DNA from: Zerene cesonia
Lineage: Eukaryota > Arthropoda > Insecta > Lepidoptera > Pieridae
Assembly (NCBI RefSeq): GCF_012273895.1
Contig: NC_052117.1
Span: 7,200,406-7,264,405 of the forward strand
DNA length: 64,000 nucleotides
Reading direction: 5' to 3'
Both the position numbers and the translations under genes were made by a program. Numbering within the stretch: position 1 is the first letter of the stretch; every line of letters starts with the position of its first letter. The notes beneath the pieces are model-generated. The model ran no database searches. It was not told where the DNA came from and saw nothing but the letters and a program-made list of their open reading frames with translations. Shown piece by piece: positions 25,817-36,718 of the stretch.

Positions 25817-26538
25817 TGACTCATTGGACTAGAAACTAAAATAATAATAACTGTTGAAACATCATATTACGAGTGTTATGTAAATATGTCTACAGAGCGA
25901 AGTGAGCGCGAGAAAAAGCGAGATTTCATATAGTTTCCCGTTGCATTTATCATATCGGATTATGTTATCTGTGATATATATATAGTAATTCATGTGTATA
26001 CGAGTATGTACGTACATACGAACGTAAATAACAGGGAAAGATTCAAGATATACTTTTTAATCGGAAACATAATACTTTAATTAATGCAAAGCAAAATAAA
26101 CAGAATATTTACATTGAATCTCACATAGTTGAAATTTTATAAAACGAAAAGAAATATAAGAAAAATAATGTAAAATTAACCATAAATTAATATATTACGT
26201 AGTAGGTATTTAATTATCTGTAGATAAAATTCTCAAAGCGTACTTAAAGGACCAAGAACTAATTTAAAGTAATCTATTATCATTACAGGCAACTCAAAAA
26301 CGATTAACTAATACACAGTTTGATAGAAAACAAAACATTATCAACAGAAGCAATATCTTTTATTGTTTCTGCGCATTGGCGTCGATTAAAAAAACTTGTA
26401 TCGAACTGTAATGGTCACCAATTTCAATAAAAACTAATGTGAGCTGCAACTGTACCTGCAGGAATTCCACTGCAAATATACGTGATAATGTTTACTAATA
26501 TTTGATTATAAGTCACCATTTTAGTGTGATATTGTTAA

Positions 26539-26720
26539 CTAGCTTTTGCGCGCGGTTTCGCACGCGTATACCTCAAAAATAGCAGTAATTTTCAATATTT
26601 AATGGATTTTATTATACAAATAAACCTTCCTATTGAACACTCTATCTATTTTTAAAACCAAACTCTATTGCGTAATTTAAAGATCTCAGCATACAAACAT
26701 AAACAATCGAAATATTATAA
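26539..26720 (-). mobile_element. Helitron-like fragment
   Basis: CTAGCTTTTGCGCGCGGTTT at the 3' side with GCGCG/CGCGT hairpin potential; remainder decayed. Confidence 0.4.
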
Positions 26721-27163
26721 GAAACAAAGAGTCAACAATCAAAAGTAAATTTCCTGTATACAGCTTTAATTAAATAATGAAATTCAATGAAGTATTTTGA
26801 GTGTTATAAATGCGTGAAATAAATTAAAATCAACACAATATAAGTGTTACCATCATTAAACTATTAATTGAAATTGTTGCACTAAAAGTGCTGTACTCTG
26901 ATAATAATATTATTTTTAATTACTATTATGAAAATATATTCCAATATTACGACTGATATTGGTGTTAAGAATTCAAAATGAGACGTGACAATTTGAAAGG
27001 CTATAAAGAGCCAATTTCGTAAAGTCACCGAATATAAGGGCAATAAAAGCGCGAAGATCGGTCTTCATTTGTTGATAATATTATGCTTATTAGGTATCAA
27101 ATGTATTATGTGACATGTAGAAAACATTTTGTATTATTTAATGATGAAATAGACAACCTATTT

Positions 27164-27347
27164 TTTAGAAATTTAAGAACTTTTTAACGGATACTGTCCA
27201 GACCAGTCTCCCCGTGACCACGCTCGCTGTAAAGTGTTTGAAACGTCGGTTTAATAATATAATGAATAAATCGCGTTTAATATCCGTTAAAAAGTCTTTA
27301 GTTTCTAAATGTATAATACTCGCGTAAAATCAAACACAAGAAAATAT
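27164..27347 (+). mobile_element. Penelope-like retroelement fragment with inverted 5' segment and 9-bp target duplication
   Basis: The insertion is flanked by AACCTATTT at 27155-27163 and 27348-27356. Inside, the first 30 bases are an inverted copy of 27281-27310; the arms include a perfect 15-base pair ACTTTTTAACGGATA (27179-27193) and its complement (27281-27295). The body carries CCCCGTGACCACGCTCGCTG and GAAACGTCGG, shared with the copy at 61353. Variable target duplications and inverted ends are known for Penelope-like elements; no coding part remains, so the class is inferred. Confidence 0.5.
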
Positions 27348-28961
27348 AACCTATTTATTCAATAAGGAATACGATTTTTTTTCATGTAATGTTTCTGTTC
27401 GATTACCTCGTTTAACTTTATCTTTGTCATTATTATTTTTTTAATGTTGTCTAACTAACACATCGATAAAATTTGACCTTATATATTGTATATAGTCAAA
27501 TTGGTGAAGTGATTACAATACATTCCATAACAAAGAACACATTATTTTATTAACGGCGGCTACTAATAAATCATATTAAAGAGATCTCTATCGCTAATCG
27601 CCCGAATCGACTATTCACGACTACTTGTGGTCAATTATTATAACAAGATCATCTTTAATACTGCAAAGATAATGCTGCATCACGAAGAAAGAAATGATTT
27701 TCCATGAATGTTACTTTACCTGTTTACCACTATATACATTCGCCGTAAAATTCAAAGCATTATTAGTATTTCTATGAGTTTAAAACATGGAATCTGTAAT
27801 AATTTTCAAAGCAGTACATCATAGGCATTTACACTATTTCTACGAAATCACACCTTGTAACCAAACATACGTTAAATGATACAGAAAGATATAAAAATAA
27901 GTAGTAGGGAATAGTGTTTCCAAGAACATAATCCGCTGAAACTATCCCAAAATATTATACACATGTAAAATAAAACCAACTGAATGAGAAACACATACCC
28001 TACTAACACAAGCTTAAATTAATATTTGTATCACTAACTTTATTTACCAAACAAAACGTAAATCAACAGAAGAAAATAAACATACCCTTGTCAACATAAT
28101 TGTACACTCTGGCTATAAATCTAGACTAGACCTATGTTATTTATTTTAGGTATAAGTCAACATTGAAGGTGCTCAACAATATTATTTTAACTTATGAATA
28201 ATTTCAAAGGAATGCTTCAAGTACCTCTTTATATTGAATAAAACTCAATACGAAGATTTTATGTTTAAATCAGTTTAGATATCAAAAATGATTATTACTT
28301 CTATAATAATAATTTTATATTTATGATTTACCCTACTCATTTCCTTGTGTTCAATTTCCCTCCATAGATACGGATGTCTGAAAGAAATAACTTCATAGCG
28401 ATAAGTTCATTTCTTTTAATTAATACTTATTAACATAGCTTCAATTTGTTATTGCTCAGAGTTAAAAATGAAAAAACGTTTTTAATATTATATTCATCTT
28501 TATCTATATCTATATACAAACCTCTCATAGGCCTGTATGTTTTTCAAATGATATAACGCAAATAATATTTAACCTATTAATTAAAAGAATCTTTAAACGG
28601 CTTAACGCAAGAGCTTGGGGTCTTAACAATAAAAACTTTTACCCTATACAACCCCGAACGCCGCCTGTGAGGTAAATTTTTTACTATCAAAAAAGATATT
28701 AAACTTTTTACTTAACTTGTCTCGTAAATTTTGCGCGGCTTTAAATATTTTATGCTCAGGCTTATTAATTCGAAAGCTTCACTTTGTATCGTAAATTTAT
28801 AGATTCTATCATTTTATATAAAGCTGTCACTCTGTCATAGGTTGGATAATAATTTATAACGTTACTATATTTCAACGCAAAAGTATAAAAATATTTACAC
28901 AAATTTTAAACCATAATATTGTCACAAAATTATTTTAATATTCAATTTAGTTTATAAAAGT

Positions 28962-29147
28962 TTGAAAAACTTTTACTTACATGAACGTCATGAAACCTCA
29001 TTGGATTCGAATCAAACATTCGAATTTCAATTAAACGCGCGAAAACAAGCTATTAAAAGCGCACTAGATCGAGATGCACAGATAACATATGAAAAGCGTG
29101 CCCTTCGCGAGGTATATTCACGAGAACTAAAACATGTTAAGAGTTAA
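28962..29147 (+). other. Open segment of raised GC, no ATG, unrecognised
   Basis: An open frame of 61 codons with no ATG at its start. The translation is rich in charged residues (NARKQAIKSALDRDAQ, EKRALREVYSRE) and would be helical. It is followed by a locally GC-richer stretch to about 29220. Could be an exon, a decayed retroelement gag piece or chance. Confidence 0.15.
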
Positions 29148-29448
29148 GACACGTTCGCACACAACGGCGGTCTCGCTAAGACTGAAGGTCTGAAACCGAA
29201 ACTCATAGTCCTTTAGGGTCTCTCCTTTAATACACTGTTAATGTTTGATTGTATAATTAAGATATTAATACCCTTTTAGAGTACGAATTTTTAGGCGTAT
29301 AATATATATCATCCTGGAATAGGGAATTAATAAGTTCACTAAATGAATAATTATTAATTATTCACTTCAAAATAATTATTGTTGTTTAACCAATATTTAC
29401 ATTTGGTGAATTTCTTATCATATCAGTGAGACTATGGCAAAACTACGG

Positions 29449-29486
29449 AAACACTACGGCATAGCCAAAGATACGCCGTAGTGTTT
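29449..29486. other. Perfect 12-bp inverted repeat (hairpin)
   Basis: AAACACTACGGC (29449-29460) pairs with GCCGTAGTGTTT (29475-29486) across a 14-base loop. A direct echo ACTACGGAA lies just upstream. Role unknown. Confidence 0.5.
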
Positions 29487-30681
29487 AATACTAATTAGTA
29501 TAGTAGCTTTTAATACAACATAGCGTTTAATAAAAATAACTCACGCAACTGCGTAAAATGCGTAAGAAGGAATGTATTTATCTATTTTTTCTTTGATGAC
29601 TCGTTTATATTCGTAAAATTGTAATTATGGTTTAGTTATAGCCTTAATGCTCGATATATTTGAAATATCCAACAAAAGGAAATATTGATATATAATCATT
29701 TTGATTAAACCTGTAGTTGTTGAGAATAGCTCATTGAAACAAACATAAAACAGACTCTACAGATACCTATAACATTTTCTTTTGTCTGTGTACTAATTAT
29801 ATGTTATTAATACCAGAGTAAAACAAATTAGTATTTCACGCTTCTTATTCTATTTATAGATATAGATCGTATGTAAAGGGTAAAATGGAAACTTATAACC
29901 TAAAGTATTATATTATATCTTTGCTATAACTTAGAATTCGCTGTCTGTACGTCTTTCACTACACTGTATCTCATATACTACAATAGTTAGATACCTGATA
30001 TTTTAGTATTGCTATAAAAAGAAAGCCTTTGCGTCGCGAGTCCGACTTGCACTTGACAGATTTAATTAATTATTATTTACTTATGCATTTCTTACCCTGA
30101 ATCAACGATTTAATCTCTTTTAACGTAATAAAAAAGTTTTTCAAATAAATTATTTCATTGATTCATTTCATTTAATAAAATATTGAATGGGCTGATTTAT
30201 CTTCCCAGTATCCAACACGACTTTTATATATTATTTTCTTTTATATTACAATTTATTTAAAGGCATATTACTAGTACACTTTATAACAGAGTTATCGGTA
30301 ATACAAAAGTCAATAAACGCCCACATAAATCTTCGAATAAAAGCTGTAAAAATTGAGTTATTTACATTGAGCTGAGAGCGGAACGCTGGCCCTAATTGAA
30401 ATCCACTTTTAATATAAGAGTTACAAGTATTATAGCCAGTTTACCAACTTATGGATATCATTTATCTATCTTATTTGTCAGTTAAAATGACAAATACTGT
30501 ATGTATATAAAGGGAAGAGTTGAAAATGGCCCTCAATATAAAATATGAAATTCCGAATGCCTTGTCAGAATATTATAAAAAAAGCTTACTGTGATTAACC
30601 GCCATGATTGAAATAAGCGTATTTATTATTACCTTACTTTCTCTCCATTGGTTTGCTCGTATGAGTTACTGATTTCTTTTT

Positions 30682-31014
30682 AATGTCACAATCGGCAATG
30701 GAGCTGGTGGGGCGCCTGATGGTAAGCGCTACCACCACCCATAAACATTTTGAGAGGCATAAGGTCCATTGCAGACCTTACGCCGCTACAAATGGACTTC
30801 CGACTTTAAATTGGGAAGGGATTAAGAAATGATTGTCGAGAGGAATAAAGATAAGAAATGGAAAGGGTAAGGAAAAGAATATGGGCCTCTGCCTCCCCTA
30901 CTCACCGAACGAAACACAGCAGTATACTATTCCACGCCGGTCTTCTGTGGGGTTGTGGTACTTCCCCGGTGTGAGCTGGCCCAATTCGTGCCGAAGCATG
31001 CTCGACCACCACAT
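30682..31014 (-). mobile_element. A-tailed SINE, full-length, inverted relative to 31997
   Basis: Minus-strand copy with all blocks present, of a subtype carrying AGGTCTGCAATGGACC and GTCGGAAGTCCATTTG. It lies about 1 kb from, and opposite to, the copy at 31997. Confidence 0.7.
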
Positions 31015-31996
31015 ACAAGTTTTATAAGCTTTCAATAATGATATTAATTAACCCATCGTTTCAAGCGTTTTACGGTTTGCGAACAGCGGTGCAGAATTAG
31101 CCCAAGGAAAATTCTAATTTCTATAACTTGATTATAATTTATATCGTGTACTAACATTAATGTAATACATTACTGTAATAGCTTCTATATTTTTTTATAA
31201 ACAATAGGCCCCTTTGAGAAATGACTTACTTAATGTGTGTTTGTTTGTCTTTTTTCACGTCTCAATAGACCTTTTTTGTAGAATGAAGACAACAAGGTCT
31301 TTGTTAAGTCACAGGTTAGCTACTCATGAAGATAAAAAAACGTTACACGGTTAAAGCCAGGGCAGACCGCTAGCAACAGATAAAAGTCAACATTTAAATT
31401 TATTGCAGCTTATAAAATGGGAAACGTTACCTTTCCAAACACACCAATTATATGAGTCAACGTGCCAATAAATATATTTTGTCAGGGTATTACCGAATAT
31501 TGGCCATACGTGCTCTACGAGACGTTTTTAAGAGCTATCGTCTATACAGTTTTTGGCGAACACTATAACTAGTTTAGTAATCCAGAAGTAGTTTGTGGCA
31601 TTTTATTTTTTTAAATTGAGACTTAAATTTTTAAAATATTAAAATAAAAGATATAAAAAAAGCTATGTATAAAAGCTATGTTCAAAATTTACAACTTTTA
31701 CAGTTGCATATTTGAAATCTGTTGTCTGTGTGTGCATGTGCCTTGTGAGGGATGAATAAGCATGTATGTGTGTGTCGTTATCACCAGATTAACATTTCTT
31801 CTATTCCTCCATATTTTCCAATTTACATTGCGAAAAATGATCACGTAATCTTTAAGCCATGATAGTAATTAAGTCTTAGGGACTCATTGAGAGATCTCTT
31901 TAAGAGTACCAGTATACTATACTTACTGTGCCGTCACAGTATGTATTTAATAACATTTTACACATACACAGTAACATCGACTTACATACTTTTATT

Positions 31997-32315
31997 GTGG
32001 GAGTCGAGCACGCTTCAGCACGAATTGGGCCAGCTCGCACCGGGGAAGTACCACACCCCCACAGAAAACCGGCGTGAAATAGTGGCATTGCCACTGTGTT
32101 TCGTACAGTGAGTGGGGGAGCCGGAGGCCCGTTTCCTTTTCCTCACCCGTCCCAATCCATTCCTTCTTTCCAGTCGTTAATCCATTCCTTTTCCTTTACC
32201 CCAAAAAAGCGGGCAGCGCATTTGCAGAGGCCCTACCTTTGCGAATGTTCATGGGCGGTGGTGATCGCTTACCATCAGGCGAACCACCAGCTCAGTTGCC
32301 CGCTATGACATTAAA
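31997..32315 (+). mobile_element. A-tailed SINE (about 320 bp), full-length
   Basis: Runs from GTGGGAGTCGAGCACGCTTC to GCCCGCTATGACATTAAAAA. Taking the A-rich end as 3' gives the orientation. This family is the commonest repeat here; a SINE of this kind is widespread in nymphalid and other butterflies (possibly the Metulj group, name not certain). Short open frames inside it are by-products of its GC content. Confidence 0.7.
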
Positions 32316-32439
32316 AAAAGACATACAAAAGTAGGTGATAGACATAGTTATGAGAGGAGGAATAGAAATAAAATTGAAATGCCTGTTTTCCGGCTTAGTA
32401 AAGTAAAAAATTCATTTATGGGACAAGCTATATAATAGA

Positions 32440-32812
32440 ATTTATACAATAGAATTATATTTAATGAAACGCTTATACAATAGAATTCCTCATAGTATTA
32501 AATCGTTAAGTAGTGCTTAATTCAAAAACTTTATTAAAAATGTATTAGTTCAGAGAGCCTACTATAGCATTAAGAAATATATTGAAGATGACAATCCATG
32601 GAATGTTGTCGCTTAAGAACCACAGGGCAGTTCATTGGCATCATTGTTATGTACATGTTACATATTGTGTAGAATTAAAATGTAAAATTTATATTATTTT
32701 AAAAGAGCAACTACAGAGTGGCTCCTCTCGGTGGTAAATGTGTAATATGACGATTCAAAAGTGCTTCTATAAGAAGTGTAATTGAATGAATAAATGTTTG
32801 AGTTTGAGTTTA
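32440..32812 (+). mobile_element. 3' end of a Jockey/CR1-type LINE, 5'-truncated
   Basis: The first part decodes as the C-terminal tail of a LINE reverse-transcriptase ORF (YNRIPHSIKSL, then FKNFIKNVLVQRAYYS and IEDDNPWNVV) ending at TAA 32614-32616, with one in-frame stop just before FKNF. A 3' UTR of about 180 bases follows, then a tail of TTTGAGT-like heptamers at 32796-32812. Upstream the ORF is lost and the motif ATACAATAGAATT is reduplicated. Typical dead-on-arrival LINE copy. Confidence 0.65.
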
Positions 32813-33150
32813 AGTCTAACACAATCAGCTACGAAATATACAAACAACTGAAATTACACAAGAGTTACTAGTATAGTATTATGTTATCTGTAACGTAAAT
32901 CTGTAGTCCACAGTAAACTTCGCTTGATGTACCCCCAACTCTGACATTCAGTGTTCGTTTTGACTGACTGAAATTCCCATTTGAATAATTCCATCGGAAT
33001 ATTCAGGATCCCTATCAAGCTTAAGCATACTCTGGCATAAACACTTATGTTGAACACAAAATCAATAATAATTAAACCAGAATAAACCTATATAACTAAA
33101 TAAAATGTGCTTGAGAAGATTTCTTTTCAGGTTTTCTCATTTATATTACG

Positions 33151-33354
33151 CTACCTGCGCCCCGCGGTTTCACCCGCGTAAGTCCGTATCCCGTAAGAAT
33201 AGCAGGATAAAAAGTTGGCTATGGTTATTCCAGTTGTCCAGCTATTTACGTACCAAATTTCATTGCAATCGGTTCAGTAGTTTTTGCGTGAAAGAGTAAC
33301 AAACGTACACACTTCCTTGTAAACTTTCACCTTTATAATATTAGTAAGATAGGA
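33151..33354 (-). mobile_element. Helitron-like element, same family as 45446
   Basis: Minus-strand copy with the CGCGGGTGAAACCGCGGGGC hairpin block and the TCCTATCTTACTAATATTAT 5' end. The terminal CTAG has decayed to GTAG. Confidence 0.7.
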
Positions 33355-34486
33355 TGGGAAGTAGGATGTTTACCAAGATATTAGTTTATACTACCTGGAA
33401 ACAATCTAGGATATTTACAATTTTAAGGTGCCTTAAATTACATAAATAAATAGAAATACTCCACTGCTTTTTAATGTGGGATGCGAATTGGGCCATGACT
33501 TAAAAAACTTACAGTTTTGGATTTATTTTGTTATTGGGATCGTAAGCATATATCGTATTTATAAAATAATTAGAACAGCAAGAACAGAAATTTTGTACAA
33601 AACAGAATTTCAACAGCAAAATTTGAGCTCAATTTGACTTTTTTATGTAATAAGGTTTGCATATGTTTTTATGTAATAAATCTTTAAAACAATGAAATGT
33701 CCCTGTCACAAATAAGTATGACTGGCGCTGTCAGGTAAAAAGACATTTTAACACAATTTACATACAGCCTAAAATCGTTTAAGGGTCAAAAATTATTGGC
33801 GAGCCAGATTCGAGGGTTCCGTAGATTGGGTGCGAAATATCTGGAAATCCGATTTGACACTTCGATATCGTCACGTTATATCATTCTCTTTCGGCTGAGT
33901 TCTGTGGAAATGGACTCATTTAAAACTACAGTACAGTATATCTAAATATTTATTAGCTAATAAGAAAATGCGACTGGTATATTATCTTATATATATTTAT
34001 GTAAATGAAATTGTATGTATATCATCCATTTAATATTATAATAATGATATTTCAACCATTATATCAAAAACGAGGAACGGGGCTCTATAAAATTCTAACC
34101 TTTCATACAAAATATATTCTCCATTAAATAAATAACTTCGACACCCTCGCGCCTCACAAAGGCTGCTAAATAAAAACAGATCTTATCTCCTCCAATAGAA
34201 AACTAGTGGAGCATTGTTCTCGAAAATCTTATTTTAAGGCAATGAGGGCTGTACGCTGTACACTGATGGCTTTGTTGTGTCAAACTGTAAAAGACGGCAG
34301 ACGTAAACGAGCCAACAAAGAAATGAATTCAAAATAAAAAATATACGCCTCCATAATAACGAGCGTATCGACAGGTGCACTTGATAGGAGTCATCGCTAT
34401 TCTTTTTATTTATGGGAAGGGTTCAGTGGGATGATATGGGGCCAATTATACTTTTTCTTCAGTGAGAAGGATTTTTGTTTTGCCCG

Positions 34487-34625
34487 TTTATATAATCTAT
34501 ATCTATTCTATTAGTTTGTTTGTTGGAACGTACTAATCTAAGGAACTACGGAATCGATTTCCAAAATGAATTTCACGTGAGTGCAATATATGTACCACGA
34601 GCGAAACCGGACCTCTAGCCTATTT
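34487..34625 (+). mobile_element. Helitron-like fragment
   Basis: TCTATTAGTTTGTTTGTTGG and AGGAACTACGGAATCGATTT followed by ACCACGAGCGAAACCGG; a decayed member of the same type as 58052. Confidence 0.5.
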
Positions 34626-34730
34626 GATATTTATATTTTGCGGGTGTTTTGATATCGAGTTATCGAGAAGTAATTTGTTCCTTTAAATTCAAAGTATGGG
34701 TAAGCAATTACTTGACCAATCGTGTGTGTT

Positions 34731-34898
34731 ATACTAGCCACTCGCCCCGGCTTCACACGTGGTCTATGTATAGCCTATGTCACTCGTTGAAGTTGCAGCT
34801 TTCTAATGGTGAAAGAATTTTTGAAAACGGTGCAGTAGTTTTTGTATAAAAACGTTACAAATACTTACATACAAATCTTTCCTCTTTATAATGTAAGT
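34731..34898 (-). mobile_element. Helitron-like fragment, minus strand
   Basis: CTAGCCACTCGCCCCGGCTT at the 3' side and ACTTACATTATAAAGAGGAA at the 5' side (minus strand). It adjoins the element at 34899. Confidence 0.55.
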
Positions 34899-35074
34899 AT
34901 ATATATAAAATTCTCGTGTCACAGTTTTCGTTGCCAAACTCCTCCGAAACGGCTGGACCGATTCTTATGAAATTTTGTGTGCATATTGGGTATCTGTGAG
35001 AATCGGCCAACATCTATTTTTCATACCTCTAAAGGATAAGAGTAAGGCAGAACAGCGTTTGCCGGGTCAGCTAG
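34899..35074 (+). mobile_element. Helitron-like element, third family (ATTCTCGTGTCAC type)
   Basis: Opens TATATATAAAATTCTCGTGT and ends GCCGGGTCAGCTAG|T. A shorter relative is at 11793. It is placed directly against another Helitron-like copy on its left. Confidence 0.65.
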
Positions 35075-35799
35075 TGTAAGTATAGATTTTTATAAATGTT
35101 TTAATCTTTACACAGATTATATCCCGTTTTGCGCGTTATCTTAGAAACTAATATATCATAATAAAGCCATACAATAATTGGCATTTCAAGACATCAACAC
35201 TTTTATATGTTTCATATCCAAATACATTTATGTACGAGTTCTTATGGTTACTAAGAAACGATCCTTCAAAGACGATTGGAAATTGCTTCCAGAAAATAAC
35301 TTCAATAGATGAAGGCCTCACAACATGGCCGGCAGTTCTTAATTGACTCCTTCTTCGACATATCGGTCGATCTATATTGAAAAATCCATTTCAGAATACA
35401 ACTTTTCGTCAATCATTTCTAATCCCGTCTTATGATCGGTATTTTTTTATTCTTTAACATTTTCAATGGTTTTTATTGTGCATTATGATAATGCAATAAA
35501 ATACGAAAAGGTTGCGTTCCATGGAGACAATATTGTGATCATTGAAAGTTTTATAACTTAAGATGGTTTTAACATTTATCTTATGCTTTATAGATGGCAT
35601 AGGACGTCCCTATATGCACATAAGAAATTCGATTGCCGAGATAAAATCATGAGGATTGTATTGGTCAGGATTGAATATCGCTTCTTAATCCATTATTTTC
35701 ATTTTTTTTAAACCTGCTCTCTATTAATTGTTTGTGGTAAGTCTATCAAAATGTCATAAATGTGACCACTGAAGATCACATTAGTACAGAGTAGCTGTA

Positions 35800-35940
35800 T
35801 GCATCTCATTTGCACGTGGTACATAGCCTATACCACTCAGCAAAGTTGCATTCACACAAAATTTTCTAAAGGTAAAATTTTTAAAATCAGTCCAGTGATT
35901 ATGGATCAAAACGTTACAAACATACAAAAATACCAATAAA
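35800..35940 (-). mobile_element. Helitron-like fragment
   Basis: CATAGCCTATACCACTCAGC and CAGTGATTATGGATCAAAAC match the internal layout of 34731; both ends lost. Confidence 0.4.
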
Positions 35941-36574
35941 ATAGACAACGGTTCCATCAAATATCAACACAAACACGTTTGAAACTAATCAAACACATAG
36001 GTAGACATAGATACTGTAAGTTATGAAAAAGGAACTTTAACTAGTTATAGGTTAAATATCTTCGTCACACAGTCAGCCGACATTTGACAAAATAATATAT
36101 GATGAAGGTACCGGTCTAGCTGTCAATCCTGTGTCTTGTTAAGGAGATAAAAATGACTAAATTATAGATTCATTATTCGCCACGCCGAGTCGATATAAAC
36201 CCTCGGGTATTAAACATGCATACGCGTACTATTTTGTTGAGCGTATTTATCTCAGTTTGATATCTCAACACGTGTGTGGTTTTCATTAACATTGTAGTAA
36301 TTTTTGTTGATATTTATTACATTTTAACTTAGGATTAATAGCGTTGAGATATTTTAAAAGAATAGGAAATAAAATCTCATTTATAAAGCATTTGAATTCT
36401 ATAAAAGTGAAAATAAAATTAATGGCGTTTTTTAGTTTAGTGTCTATATATTGTTGTTATACTCATCACACTTATTATACAGATGTATTATATTCTAAAG
36501 TAGCGCTTTGTTTATGTAAATATGCCGACTGAAGTTATAGAAAATAAAGTCTGCTAACTCAGTCTTTATACTTA

Positions 36575-36718
36575 GTCGTCAATCCTTTCCTCATACCTTA
36601 CCCTTTAAAGCGGGCAGTGCATTCGCAGAGGCACTAGCTCTGCGAATGTTCATGGGCGGTTGTGATCGCTTACCATTAGGTGAATCACCAGCTCAATTGC
36701 CCGCTATGACATAAAAAA
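36575..36718 (+). mobile_element. A-tailed SINE, 5'-truncated
   Basis: AGCGGGCAGTGCATTCGCAG to GCCCGCTATGACATAAAAAA. Confidence 0.65.

Larger units (their letters stand above)
23710..30681. other. Non-coding DNA with scattered repeats
   Basis: Between the listed elements at 24998, 25252, 26539 and 27164, and beyond 27356, I see only AT-rich sequence, the open segment at 28962 and the hairpin at 29449. Confidence 0.45.

Noticed and set aside
27179..27295. Inverted 15-base arms read as a miniature inverted-repeat transposon
   Set aside because: The right arm continues for 50 more bases of the same family to the target duplication, so the arms are internal to a fold-back retroelement copy.
31887..32308. 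Overlapping frames of 64-74 codons
   Set aside because: They lie mostly in the GC-rich SINE at 31997-32315.
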